A DNA stretch of 64,000 bases from Longirhabdus pacifica (GCF_004115085.1 NZ_QXJP01000007.1:1-64000); one strand, 5' to 3'; shown: positions 10,497-18,881, counted from the first letter of the stretch. Program-made: numbers and translations. The notes: generated from the sequence alone by a model not told the origin.

Positions 10497-10584
10497 ATTA
10501 TTAAGGAAGTCGTTCTTCTGATGCAATTACAATTGTTCCTGATAGAAATGAATTACCCGTACATTTTCAATACCCTCTATCGTG

Positions 10585-11433
10585 CTATTCCGATCTCATA
10601 AAAGCTTCAAATACTTCGTTAAACATACCTTCTTCTTCAAACATTGGATTATGACCACTGTGTTCAAAAATAACTTTTTGTATTTGAGGAAACGTTTGGG
10701 AAATGGAGTCCCACAGGGAAACAGGAGCAACCAAGTAGTCATACCTACCTAGCCCTAAAAGAATCGGCTTATTTAACTTGTCCAATCCTTCTGTAATATC
10801 TAACTCCGCAAAACATTCCCCCCACAAATAATCTATAATCTGCATATTGGTATACACGCCATCCCACAAATAGGCGCCCTCAAATTGATAATCATAGAAG
10901 CTCATCGCCCCTGTACGAACGCACATGTGAACAAATCTTTTCTCCGGATCTCTATTTATATCCTCTTGTAATAAGGCCATATCTCTTTGCAACACCGCTT
11001 CTCTTTCTTTACTAGCGTGGCGTTGAAAGAAAAGCTGACTGCCTTCTTGCCTTTCCCTACTGTTGCTTGGAGCCGCATTAAGCAAGATCACCTTATCTAC
11101 GTGTTCACTGTATTGTTTTGCATATTCCAATGCCATAAAAGCATGACCAGAATGACCCAAGATAACCACATTGCTAAGTTGCAACGCTTGTCTGACAGCT
11201 TCTATGTCCGACACGATTTTGTCTAAAGTATAATCTTCTGGTTTTAACGTTCTTGGTGGTTTTACAAAACCTCTGTGATCCATAAAAATAAACTGATACT
11301 TTTTATATAATGTTTCTGAAAATAACCGAGGATAGTACACACTGCTTCCTACGACTAAAATCGGACTTCCAGACCCTTTTATGTTAATATTTAATTGAAA
11401 ACCGTCACAAACGATATGCTTTATCGTATTCAT
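10585..11433 (-). CDS. Alpha/beta hydrolase
   Basis: This 282-residue cytoplasmic hydrolase has the proline-iminopeptidase-like alpha/beta fold. Visible are the HRGF oxyanion motif (about 53), the nucleophile elbow GHSGH (Ser about 95), the acid in GRYDYLV, and the catalytic His in EHSGHNPMFEE near the C-terminus. The substrate cannot be told from sequence. GGAGAGAG precedes the ATG. The gene is monocistronic, convergent with the urease operon, and preceded by a possible small leader ORF. Confidence 0.85.
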   Translation of the reverse strand: MNTIKHIVCDGFQLNINIKGSGSPILVVGSSVYYPRLFSETLYKKYQFIFMDHRGFVKPPRTLKPEDYTLDKIVSDIEAVRQALQLSNVVILGHSGHAFMALEYAKQYSEHVDKVILLNAAPSNSRERQEGSQLFFQRHASKEREAVLQRDMALLQEDINRDPEKRFVHMCVRTGAMSFYDYQFEGAYLWDGVYTNMQIIDYLWGECFAELDITEGLDKLNKPILLGLGRYDYLVAPVSLWDSISQTFPQIQKVIFEHSGHNPMFEEEGMFNEVFEAFMRSE

Positions 11434-11473
11434 TTATTACTCTCTCCTTTTTTTTGGGAAGAGCATATTTCTT

Positions 11474-11542
11474 CTACGCTCTTCGATTATCACCTCCTTC
11501 CACTTCTAACTCCATGATCCTAACCATAGAACGTTCTAACAC
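11474..11542 (-). CDS. Possible 22-residue leader peptide
   Basis: A GTG preceded by GGAGGGGATTATA opens a 22-codon frame (MLERSMVRIMELEVEGGDNRRA, last codon GCG then TAG) in the 5' region of the hydrolase gene. The stop lies inside the GAAGAGC/GCTCTTC hairpin that precedes the hydrolase ribosome binding site, an arrangement seen in translation-coupled attenuation. It may equally be a chance ORF or the stub of a lost gene. Confidence 0.3.
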   Translation of the reverse strand: MLERSMVRIMELEVEGGDNRRA

Positions 11543-11677
11543 TATAATCCCCTCCATTTTTTCTTGAAAATAATGTATCTTAAAAATAATGAAACATACA
11601 TCAAATCAGTATTAAAGTAACATTTTATTAATATTTTATCACATATTTCTTGTTTTATTCAAATGGAATAAAATGGA

Positions 11678-11697
11678 CTGTTGATAACACTCAACAG
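11678..11697 (-). terminator. Possible weak terminator of the lipoprotein gene
   Basis: CTGTTGA-TAACAC-TCAACAG forms a perfect 7-bp stem 80 bp downstream of the lipoprotein stop. On the minus strand it is followed by TCCATTTTATT, a poor U-tract. Confidence 0.3.
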
Positions 11698-11776
11698 ACC
11701 GCATGTAACCATTATTTTATTTCTTTCATTTGAAATTGATTCTGCTACTATGTTGCTAACTTAAACGATGATGTTG

Positions 11777-13165
11777 TTAACTCAAATCATCTTTTTCTGC
11801 GATTGCCTTCTGCATCGCTTCATCTGCACGAGACTGTATAGACTGTAATGCTTCTTCTATCGTCTTTTCATTTTTCTGTATCGATGCTATTTCCTCTGTA
11901 AGAATAGATTCAAATTCACTTAAAAACGTACTAGGAAGTTTATCATAGCTATCATACAATGTGTCATCTAAAGGTGCTAATTTGTAAAAAGCGTCGATGT
12001 TGATATGATTGGGTGCATCCATGTGTTCTTTACGTGTTAAGAGCTCATATGTGGATTTGCCAGTTGCTTTAGCCAATGTATCCCCATTTACAAACTGTAT
12101 AAACTCCCACGCTGCATCGATATGTTCTGATTGTGCATTGATTGCAAATACATTAGATATGTTCATGCTTCCGCCTTTTTCCGGATGCATAGGATCTACC
12201 GGAACAGTCACAATATCATAGTTAATAGGATCACTATCGCTATACCCGCTATTATCGATATAATCCATATACCAAACTCCACTGATGATCATTGCACTTT
12301 TTCCAAGAGTAAATTTTTCTTGAGATTCATAATATATGTCTCCTGTAGCTTCATTTTCTTCTTCTGTCTTTTCATCTGGTAAGTATACTGCACCAGATTG
12401 ATAAGCATTTATTGCCGTTTCAAACACTTTGTTCCATGCCTCTGTATCCATCGTTACTTCCATTGCATCAGGATCAACGTAGGACAATCCATACGTTTCA
12501 GCCATTCCACTTATCAGTCCAAAAAGATCTCCCCATGCTTTTTCAAACCCATAAATTGCATCTTCATCATCTGTTGAAGGGAACATCGCTGCTCTTTCAA
12601 TAATGTCATCCCAAGACATCTGATCGGTTGGCAAGGGAACATTATATTCTGCAAAAAGATCTTTATTATAGTACAGCGCATTAGAATAAAACTCGGATGC
12701 TAAACCATACAATGTGCCGTTCCCTTTTTTAGTTAAATACTGTATCACATTCGTATCCATATTTTCGATATCAAATTCACTTTGTTCTATTAAAATAGAA
12801 AGGTCATATAAGCGATTTTCTTCTGCTAGAGTATAATATTCATTGTCATCCACCATGAACACGTCGGGTTGATGCTCTTCAACAAATAGTTTGAATTCCT
12901 TATCAAAATCAAACTCTTCATCTGTATCATATGCATCATATCTTTTTTCTCTTAATTGTTCTAATGTAATAACTTCAAACTCAATATTCTGATTTTGAAT
13001 CGTAAAGTAACTCGCATAGTCTCGATAAAAGTTATCTTCGTCCCAATTCACCAACACTTTAAGTAGTTTTGGCTCCATTTTTGATTCTTCTACTTTCCCG
13101 TTACTGCAACCTATCAATATAATCATCAACGTCATTGCAATGAATATACTTGTCCATTTTTTCAT
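11777..13165 (-). CDS. Extracellular solute-binding lipoprotein (family 1)
   Basis: This 462-residue protein has a lipobox signal (MTLMIILIGC, Cys 20) and the family 1 (sugar/oligosaccharide) binding fold: PDVFMVDD, LYGLASEFYSNALYYNKDLF, PLPTDQMSWDDIIERA and AWEFIQFVNG. It is very acidic (many Asp/Glu), as in halotolerant species. No sugar permease genes (MalF/MalG type) are nearby, so it is an orphan. It lies 256 bp downstream of a GntR/ABC-2 operon on the same strand, and a functional link is possible but unproven. Confidence 0.85.
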   Translation of the reverse strand: MKKWTSIFIAMTLMIILIGCSNGKVEESKMEPKLLKVLVNWDEDNFYRDYASYFTIQNQNIEFEVITLEQLREKRYDAYDTDEEFDFDKEFKLFVEEHQPDVFMVDDNEYYTLAEENRLYDLSILIEQSEFDIENMDTNVIQYLTKKGNGTLYGLASEFYSNALYYNKDLFAEYNVPLPTDQMSWDDIIERAAMFPSTDDEDAIYGFEKAWGDLFGLISGMAETYGLSYVDPDAMEVTMDTEAWNKVFETAINAYQSGAVYLPDEKTEEENEATGDIYYESQEKFTLGKSAMIISGVWYMDYIDNSGYSDSDPINYDIVTVPVDPMHPEKGGSMNISNVFAINAQSEHIDAAWEFIQFVNGDTLAKATGKSTYELLTRKEHMDAPNHINIDAFYKLAPLDDTLYDSYDKLPSTFLSEFESILTEEIASIQKNEKTIEEALQSIQSRADEAMQKAIAEKDDLS

Positions 13166-13176
13166 CTGTTACTCCC

Positions 13177-13380
13177 CATTACTTATTTATATATTTACTA
13201 TTTTATTTTGCTCATTCGTTTTCATTTACTTATTTAGTTAGTTGTTACTACGTCAATTGTGATTATTTATTTTTATTTTCCTGTATATGCTATTCGTTAG
13301 TTATATTTTATAAATGGTTTAATTAAACCTTTCCCATTACTTATTCATATTTAAATCTGTTTTTATTTATTTAGTTAGTT
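13177..13380. repeat. Degenerate AT-rich direct repeat
   Basis: The spacer upstream of the lipoprotein gene contains two related stretches, each beginning CCCATTACTTATT (near 13175 and 13333) and ending TTATTTAGTTAGTT (near 13230 and 13366). The copies differ by indels. The region is very AT-rich and probably includes the lipoprotein promoter, which I cannot place confidently. Confidence 0.35.
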
Positions 13381-13421
13381 ATATATCCTATATTGGATGC
13401 TTATTTAGAGCTTATAGAGAT

Positions 13422-14555
13422 CTACTTACTGAACAGCTGCAGCTTCATGTTCAATAGCTTCCTAGAAATGAAGTAGAATAACAACCCTGCCCCAATAAAT
13501 CCTGCATAATAGAAGTAAATTCGACTTTCTCTTAAATTATATGGTGTAAAATCACTTACCAGCATACCTCCTAAAAGAGCAAAGCACACAACCATTCCTA
13601 GGTGAAAAACAGATTGTAACTTATCAAATAAAATAAACTTACCGTTATGCTCTATATTACCTTTCTCGTACAACAACACACCTAGAGGTACAAAAGCAGC
13701 AATGTATCCGAGTGGAATGAGTAGTTGTATATAGGAAGCTTTCATCTCTTGGATCGGGATATCAAACCATCTATGGTTAAAGTCATACAACAAGCCTTGT
13801 AAATTCATATTATATTGAAATAAAAAGATATCATATGACACACGTTCTAATCCTCTTAAAAATGCCCATTCATTCCAAGAAACATAAGAAGATGCCGTAT
13901 GTGCATCAAAAAGACTGGCTAACAGCAAAATAATTCCCATTGGAAAGATTAGAAAAATAACAGAAACAGCAATCTGATAAATGACACCACCCGTGAAGGT
14001 ACCTATACATAATGAAAATGTATACATTGCAAGTAATGCAACAAGGGAATAAACAACAAAATACAAAGACAAATCCCAGTGTAGATAACTTCCAAATTCA
14101 GAAAAATAGATGATACAATGTGCAAGAAAATAATTTACAATATACGATGCCGCAACAACTGTACTCCCTAACATCCATTTCGATAAAAAGATTTGCTTGC
14201 GTCTGAAAGGCAGAGAGAAAGTAAAATCGTTCGTCTTATTACCTCTTTCCGCACCAATCATTACACTTGCTAATAAAACAATCATAATAAATAAAAGAAT
14301 ATTTGTTAACTGTATACTAGAATCCAACACTCTTCGGTATATAGATTCCACAGTATATTGATCAACGTCAACGATTTCACTTTCTTCATCTAAAAAATAG
14401 TATTTATTATAATCTTCTTCCTCTAATTCAACACGCAATTGTTCCAACTTCACTGCTGTATTTAGTGGCAATGCCAATATACAGATCAGTACGATGGCCC
14501 ATAAAATAAATTTCGTTTGCTTATAATCTTTTCTAAACAATGCTTTATTCCACAT
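13422..14555 (-). CDS. ABC-2 type permease, second copy
   Basis: This 377-residue membrane protein has about six or seven hydrophobic segments and a large loop after the first, resembling YtrC/YtrD-type permeases. It is a tandem paralogue of the upstream gene: both begin (M)W.KALFRKDYKQTKFILWAI and end FYFISRKLLNMKLQLFS. The ATG at 14555 follows GGAGGTGGAGACG; a start at 14570 lacks a site. It is the last gene of the GntR-ATPase-permease-permease operon, 38 bp after its sister. Confidence 0.8.
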   Translation of the reverse strand: MWNKALFRKDYKQTKFILWAIVLICILALPLNTAVKLEQLRVELEEEDYNKYYFLDEESEIVDVDQYTVESIYRRVLDSSIQLTNILLFIMIVLLASVMIGAERGNKTNDFTFSLPFRRKQIFLSKWMLGSTVVAASYIVNYFLAHCIIYFSEFGSYLHWDLSLYFVVYSLVALLAMYTFSLCIGTFTGGVIYQIAVSVIFLIFPMGIILLLASLFDAHTASSYVSWNEWAFLRGLERVSYDIFLFQYNMNLQGLLYDFNHRWFDIPIQEMKASYIQLLIPLGYIAAFVPLGVLLYEKGNIEHNGKFILFDKLQSVFHLGMVVCFALLGGMLVSDFTPYNLRESRIYFYYAGFIGAGLLFYFISRKLLNMKLQLFSK

Positions 14556-14593
14556 CGTCTCCACCTCCAAGTTTGGGCATCAAATATGCTAAG

Positions 14594-15709
14594 CTATCTG
14601 CTGAACAGTTGCAGCTTCATGTTCAACAGCTTTCTAGAGATGAAATAAAATAACAGCCCTGTTCCAATAAATCCTGCATAATAGAAATAAATTTCACTCT
14701 CACTTAAATTATATGGTGTAAACTCTCTTAACAGCATGCCGCCTAATAGAGCAAAGCACACAACCATTCCCACTTGGAAAACAGGTTGCAGTTTATCAAA
14801 TAAAATAAACTTACCGTTATGCTCTATGTTTCCTTTCTCGTACAACATCACACCTAGAAATAGAGAAGTTGCGATATATCCGAGCGGAATGAGAAGATGC
14901 GTATAATAGATTTTCATGTCTTGTATCGGCATATCAAACCATCTATTGTTAAAGTCATACAGTAAGTTTTCTAATGCAATATTATATTTGAACAAAAAAG
15001 TGTGATTTAAAACAGAATCTAACCCTCTTAGAAATGCCCACTCATCCCAGTAATAATAAGATACGGTATTAGCATCAAGAAAACTGGACAGCAGCATAAT
15101 GATGCCTAGTGGGAAAATAAGAAAAATAATCGACACGGCAATTTGATATATGACACCACCCGTTACAGTACCCCAAAATAATGAAAACGTATAAATTGCA
15201 AGTAAACCAACAAGGGGATAAATCAAATAGAAAAAAGATAACTTCCAAATCATATGCTGACCAAATTCAGAAAAATAAATAATACATTGTGCAAGAATAA
15301 AATTAACGATATACGATGCGACAATCACTGCGCTACCCATCATCCATTTTGATAAAAAAATCTGCTTACGACTAAAAGGTAGTGTAAAGGTAAAATCATT
15401 TGTCTTATTGCCTCTTTCCGCACCAATCATAACGCCAGCTAATAAAATGATCATCACACTCAAAATAACATTTGTCATCGCCATAGTGTCGGGAAGTATA
15501 GAGGAATTAATTGAGCGTGATATAACTTCAAATTTTTCCGTGTCATTAGCGAAATCACCATCTAATTCATCTTTCTCTACTTTTATACGTAACTCTTCCA
15601 GCTGCACTGCTGTATTCAGTGGCAATGCTAATATACAGATTAGTACGATAGCCCATAAAATAAACTTCGTTTGCTTGTAATCTTTTCTAAACAGTGCTTT
15701 ATGCCACAT
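14594..15709 (-). CDS. ABC-2 type permease, first copy
   Basis: This 371-residue multi-pass membrane protein is paralogous to the gene at 13422-14555. The ends are nearly identical and the extracytoplasmic loop around residues 40-80 is divergent, suggesting the two form a heterodimeric channel with diverged external surfaces. The ATG at 15709 follows GGAGGTGATGGTG, which lies inside the ATPase gene, so the two genes overlap by 11 bp. The substrate is unknown; related systems respond to cell-envelope antibiotics. Confidence 0.8.
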   Translation of the reverse strand: MWHKALFRKDYKQTKFILWAIVLICILALPLNTAVQLEELRIKVEKDELDGDFANDTEKFEVISRSINSSILPDTMAMTNVILSVMIILLAGVMIGAERGNKTNDFTFTLPFSRKQIFLSKWMMGSAVIVASYIVNFILAQCIIYFSEFGQHMIWKLSFFYLIYPLVGLLAIYTFSLFWGTVTGGVIYQIAVSIIFLIFPLGIIMLLSSFLDANTVSYYYWDEWAFLRGLDSVLNHTFLFKYNIALENLLYDFNNRWFDMPIQDMKIYYTHLLIPLGYIATSLFLGVMLYEKGNIEHNGKFILFDKLQPVFQVGMVVCFALLGGMLLREFTPYNLSESEIYFYYAGFIGTGLLFYFISRKLLNMKLQLFSR

Positions 15710-16583
15710 CACCATCACCTCCGAGCTTGGAAACAAACACATCTTCCAACGTCATCGGAAGTTCTTCAAATAGTAACGGCTGCTCACTTTGTATCATTTC
15801 GTTAGCTTTTTCTAGTTTTCCTGAAAGTAATAACGTATACACTCTACCAGTTTGATTTAAAACATCTATTCCATTTGCATTTTGTAGCGATGGTGGCAAC
15901 TCTTTTTTAAATACAACCTGCACCTTTTTATAGTGACTTTTCATATCCATTAATTCTGTCTGTGAATCTAGTTTCCCCTGTTTCATCATTAATACTTTAT
16001 CCGCAATAAATTCAATCTCATCCAATCGATGTGAGGACACGAGGATGGACGTTTGCTTTTCTGCTACTTCTTCTACGATATATTGAATGATTTTTTTCTT
16101 TACGATGACATCTAGTCCATCTGTCGGCTCGTCTAAAATAATAAGTTTTGCTTTTGTAGAAAACGCAAGAACTAGCGCAAATAGTGCTTTCATTCCTTTT
16201 GAATAGTTTCCAATTTTCACGTTTGTTGATAAAGAAAATCTCTGTAGCAATTCATAAAAATAACGTTCATCAAACTGTGGGTATATATCATTGTATAATT
16301 TCACTATTTCTTTTACGGTATAGCTTTTCAATGCCTCTGGTGAATCAGGCACAAACACGATATGTTTCTTTATCGAAGGATTATCGTACACACTGACTCC
16401 CTCAAATTTGACATCTCCACTTTGTGGATTAAAAATACCTACCATACTTTTAAGCAATGTCGTTTTTCCTGCCCCATTGCGACCCACTAAGCCAATAATT
16501 TGACCTGGTTCGATTGAAAAGGATATATCTTCGAATACACTTTTATTATGTATGGTCTTTGTTAACTTTTGTACTTCTAGCAT
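15699..16583 (-). CDS. ABC transporter ATP-binding protein (YtrB-like)
   Basis: This 294-residue ATPase of an ABC-2 exporter shows Walker A GRNGAGKTT, the signature NYSKGMKALFALVLA (SKGM rather than SGGQ, typical of this class), Walker B LIILDEPTDGLD and the switch SSHRLDEIE, then a ~75-residue C-terminal accessory domain. The ATG follows AGGAGGGG and lies inside the end of the GntR gene (38-bp overlap). It pairs with the two downstream permeases. Confidence 0.88.
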   Translation of the reverse strand: MLEVQKLTKTIHNKSVFEDISFSIEPGQIIGLVGRNGAGKTTLLKSMVGIFNPQSGDVKFEGVSVYDNPSIKKHIVFVPDSPEALKSYTVKEIVKLYNDIYPQFDERYFYELLQRFSLSTNVKIGNYSKGMKALFALVLAFSTKAKLIILDEPTDGLDVIVKKKIIQYIVEEVAEKQTSILVSSHRLDEIEFIADKVLMMKQGKLDSQTELMDMKSHYKKVQVVFKKELPPSLQNANGIDVLNQTGRVYTLLLSGKLEKANEMIQSEQPLLFEELPMTLEDVFVSKLGGDGDVA

Positions 16584-16968
16584 TTGCTTCCCCTCCTAAT
16601 TCCATGTATTGAGATTCTACCCATGACATCCATTCTTCCTTAGATATACCTAAATATTTTGCTTCGACAATGAGCTGTTTTAGTTTGTTCTTTAACTGTT
16701 CTTTTTTCTCCTCATTGTTTACAGAGGGTGCTTGTTCGGCTATAAATGTTCCTTTTCCTCTTATGGTCACGATCACATTCTGCCTTTCTAGTTCTTGATA
16801 AGCTCTGCTTACCGTATTTGGATTCACTAATAGCTGAGACGATAGTTCCCTAATCGAAGGAATTTTTTCGTTATCTTGCAAAATTCCTTTTAGTCTCCAT
16901 TCTTTTACTTGCTGAATGATTTGTTCGTATATCGGAGTACTACTTTTAGGATCAATATGAATCAGCAC
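16546..16968 (-). CDS. GntR-family regulator, YtrA type
   Basis: This 140-residue regulator has a GntR winged helix-turn-helix (PIYEQIIQQVKEWRLKG to NTVSRAYQELERQNVI to RGKGTF) and only a short helical C-terminal dimerisation part, the YtrA subfamily layout. Translation starts at GTG 16968 after AGGAGGTGAC. It is first in the ABC-2 operon and very likely autoregulates it through the palindrome at 17014-17040. YtrA-type repressors are commonly induced by peptide antibiotics; the inducer here is unknown. Confidence 0.88.
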   Translation of the reverse strand: MLIHIDPKSSTPIYEQIIQQVKEWRLKGILQDNEKIPSIRELSSQLLVNPNTVSRAYQELERQNVIVTIRGKGTFIAEQAPSVNNEEKKEQLKNKLKQLIVEAKYLGISKEEWMSWVESQYMELGGEANARSTKVNKDHT

Positions 16969-17013
16969 GTCACTGTCACCTCCTATAGGTCATGTTATAT
17001 AAAATATAATATG

Positions 17014-17040
17014 AAGTGTATTAGTTGAACTAGTACACTT
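17014..17040. promoter_or_regulatory. 27-bp palindromic operator of the GntR operon
   Basis: The arms AAGTGTATTAGTT and AACTAGTACACTT around a central G match at 12 of 13 positions. The site lies just downstream of the minus-strand -10 element, where a repressor would block transcription. The core resembles the TGTACTA-type sites of YtrA-family regulators. Confidence 0.7.
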
Positions 17041-17045
17041 AGTAT

Positions 17046-17074
17046 AGTGTAGCCACACTTGTACATTTTGTCAA
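17046..17074 (-). promoter_or_regulatory. SigA promoter of the GntR/ABC operon
   Basis: On the minus strand TTGACA (17074-17069) is followed after 17 bases by TACACT (17051-17046), a good vegetative promoter. The palindromic operator begins 5 bp downstream. Confidence 0.6.
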
Positions 17075-17277
17075 GTCAAAATAAAACATCATAGAAGTAA
17101 AAAATGTAACGAATAACCATTTTATTAAACGTTCATTAAATCGTCGCAAATGTTGTTACTCAGCTACTTTACTACCTAAATAAAATCATCTAACATAATG
17201 CTTAGTACGAAAGCAGTACTATCCTTGTATTTAAAGCTAACTTTTAAAGATTGAATATTCAGAGTTTTTAATCAATC

Positions 17278-17302
17278 GTTTATCAACTTTAAACAAGGGA
17301 TT
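17278..17302 (+). promoter_or_regulatory. Possible SigB-type promoter of the DJ-1 fusion gene
   Basis: GTTTAT, 13 bases, GGGATT resembles the SigB consensus GTTTAA-N13/15-GGGTAT. The predicted start would be about 20 bp upstream of the ATG. The -10 match is only partial. Confidence 0.3.
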
Positions 17303-17328
17303 ATTTTATACTATGTAAAAGGAGACTG

Positions 17329-18819
17329 ATGAACGTGAAGTTAAAGCATTTTACTATTTTTGTTATTGTTTTTTTTCTGGCTTTTTCTGCTGGTTTTGTT
17401 TTTGCCAATGGAAATGATGACCAAAGCAATTCCGCTGTAAGTGAAAATGAAATGAATGAATACACAAATCCAGAGGAACAGAGTCTAAAAGAAACAGCAC
17501 CATATGCGGTCGAAGATACGGTTCGTGTGATTGTGGAACTAAAAGAAAAGCCGGGCTTAACGCAAATGGACGAGAAGCAACTTTCCTACAGTGAGGCAGA
17601 TGAAGCAACAAAAAAGCAACTGCAAAACAAACTAATCAATAGGCAGCAGTACACCTTAGACGAAATGGAAAAACAACAAATTTCATTTCAACTACAGCAT
17701 CAATTTTCCACTGTCTTTTATGGTTTTAGTGGTGACATAAAGTATGGCGATATTGACAAGTTAGAAAACATACCGAAAGTAAAAGCAGTGCACATCGCAA
17801 ACACATATGATGTATCCGATGAAATAATACCAATGCATTACAGTCCTGATTTGATTCAACACATAAAACAATGGGAAGATGAAGGCAGCTCAGGTCAAGG
17901 CATGATAGTAAACGCAATAGGAACGAAACAACCGATCGAAAACGACATTCAAAACGAAAAAGTATTGCGTCATGCCACAATACAAACTACGACATTATTT
18001 GAATCGGATTCAACCATTTATGCGGATGAAGTTGTCGCTGCTATGGATGGAGCTGTGATGAAAGGTACGGATCTTATACAATTAAATATTGGCATTCCCA
18101 TGAGAAATTATGTGTTTGCAGATGATCCTGAACAGCAGGCCACCTCCCTTGCGGTGGAACATGGTATTGGGGTGGCTGTATCCTCTATTCATGATGATGC
18201 ACTTGAACCATATAAAAAGTGGAGAGTAGGCATTTTCATCTATGAGGGCGTAGAAGAGCTAGATTTTGCAGGACCTTTCGAAGTATTTTCTGTAGCTTCG
18301 TATCAAACTACGATGTTTGATGCACCACAAGAAGACAAACCATTTGAAGTGGTAACGATAAGTAAGGATGGAAATGGTATTACAACACATAATGGACTAG
18401 CTATTACTCCGAATTATAGTATGGAAAACACACCTGATTTAGATATTCTCATCGTTCCTGGTGGAGTAATTGAACCTATTTTCTATGACGAAGACATTAG
18501 TAAATGGATCGGAGAGCAAAGTAAGAAAGTCGACATCCTATCTTCAGTGTGCAACGGCGCATTTCTCATCGCGAAGCATGGGGTACTGAACGATAGAACT
18601 GCAACAACACACTGGCAAGTCATATCGGTGTTCAGAGCGTATTTTCCTGACGTTGAAGTGTTGGAAAATGTAAAATTTGTAGACGAAGGAGATGTGGTGA
18701 CTTCGGCTGGTATATCCGCAGGATTAGATATGTCATTCCATCTACTCCAACGACTTACAGGTAAAGAAGTTGCAGCACAAGCGGCAACGTTTATGGAATA
18801 TGATATAGAACTAGAGTAA
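17329..18819 (+). CDS. Secreted fusion: I9 prodomain plus degenerate subtilisin fragment plus DJ-1/PfpI domain
   Basis: This 496-residue protein has an N-terminal signal peptide (cleavage near VFA-NG, about 27). Residues ~60-155 match the inhibitor-I9 propeptide of Vpr-like subtilases (RVIVELKEKPG, FSTVFYGFSGDI, IPKVKAVHIANTY). Residues ~165-295 resemble an S8 domain (GQGMIVNAIGT in place of VAVIDTG; GTDLIQLNIGIP in place of GADVINMSLG; DPEQQATSLAVEHGIGVAVS). However, the catalytic Asp is replaced and the His and Ser regions are missing, so it cannot be a protease. Residues 298-496 are a complete DJ-1/PfpI domain with nucleophile Cys408 (VCNGAF), a conserved Glu (GPFEVF) and TTHW. The start follows AAAAGGAGACTG. 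Confidence 0.8.
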   Translation: MNVKLKHFTIFVIVFFLAFSAGFVFANGNDDQSNSAVSENEMNEYTNPEEQSLKETAPYAVEDTVRVIVELKEKPGLTQMDEKQLSYSEADEATKKQLQNKLINRQQYTLDEMEKQQISFQLQHQFSTVFYGFSGDIKYGDIDKLENIPKVKAVHIANTYDVSDEIIPMHYSPDLIQHIKQWEDEGSSGQGMIVNAIGTKQPIENDIQNEKVLRHATIQTTTLFESDSTIYADEVVAAMDGAVMKGTDLIQLNIGIPMRNYVFADDPEQQATSLAVEHGIGVAVSSIHDDALEPYKKWRVGIFIYEGVEELDFAGPFEVFSVASYQTTMFDAPQEDKPFEVVTISKDGNGITTHNGLAITPNYSMENTPDLDILIVPGGVIEPIFYDEDISKWIGEQSKKVDILSSVCNGAFLIAKHGVLNDRTATTHWQVISVFRAYFPDVEVLENVKFVDEGDVVTSAGISAGLDMSFHLLQRLTGKEVAAQAATFMEYDIELE

Positions 18820-18833
18820 GCTAAAATCAAAAA

Positions 18834-18873
18834 CAACAAGAAAAGGGAACGAACATCTTCCTTTTTCTTGTTG
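18834..18873. terminator. Bidirectional terminator
   Basis: CAACAAGAAAAGG pairs with CCTTTTTCTTGTTG over about 13 bp, between the convergent DJ-1 fusion and patatin genes. Confidence 0.75.
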
Positions 18874-18881
18874 CTATCCTA

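Larger units (their letters stand above)
10311..10514. repeat. 204-bp hairpin-rich element with terminal inverted repeats after ureD
   Basis: Perfect 10-bp inverted ends (AACGACTTCC at 10311-10320, GGAAGTCGTT at 10505-10514) bracket two perfect 43-bp direct repeats. Between the repeats are a palindrome (CTTATATATAAG with TCA/TGA extension, 10371-10390) and a 9-bp stem (TTTACGCCT/AGGCGTAAA). The element starts two bases after the ureD stop. It has no gene and no obvious target-site duplication. It could be a MITE-like element, a complex 3'-end structure or a regulatory RNA. Confidence 0.65.
11434..11776. other. Intergenic region between hydrolase and lipoprotein genes
   Basis: This 343-bp stretch holds the hydrolase leader with a possible 22-codon ORF (11474-11542), a hairpin GAAGAGC/GCTCTTC (11459-11484) overlapping that ORF's stop, an AT-rich core around 11560-11660, and a 7-bp stem (11678-11697) that may terminate the lipoprotein gene. 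I see no riboswitch I can name. Confidence 0.5.
16969..17328. other. Divergent regulatory region (GntR operon / DJ-1 fusion gene)
   Basis: This 360-bp gene-free stretch contains the GntR-operon promoter and palindromic operator (17014-17074) on one side and a possible SigB-type promoter (17278-17302) on the other. The middle (about 17080-17270) is AT-rich, without a structure I can name. Confidence 0.6.

Noticed and set aside
10311-10514. Insertion sequence
   Set aside because: No transposase frame and no visible target duplication; at most a non-autonomous element.
10395-10601. 68-codon plus-strand frame through the repeat element
   Set aside because: It runs across the palindromes and second direct repeat, has no ribosome site and no recognisable product.
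11434-11776. T-box or known riboswitch before the alpha/beta hydrolase
   Set aside because: No T-box sequence or other conserved aptamer motif was recognised, only a short hairpin.
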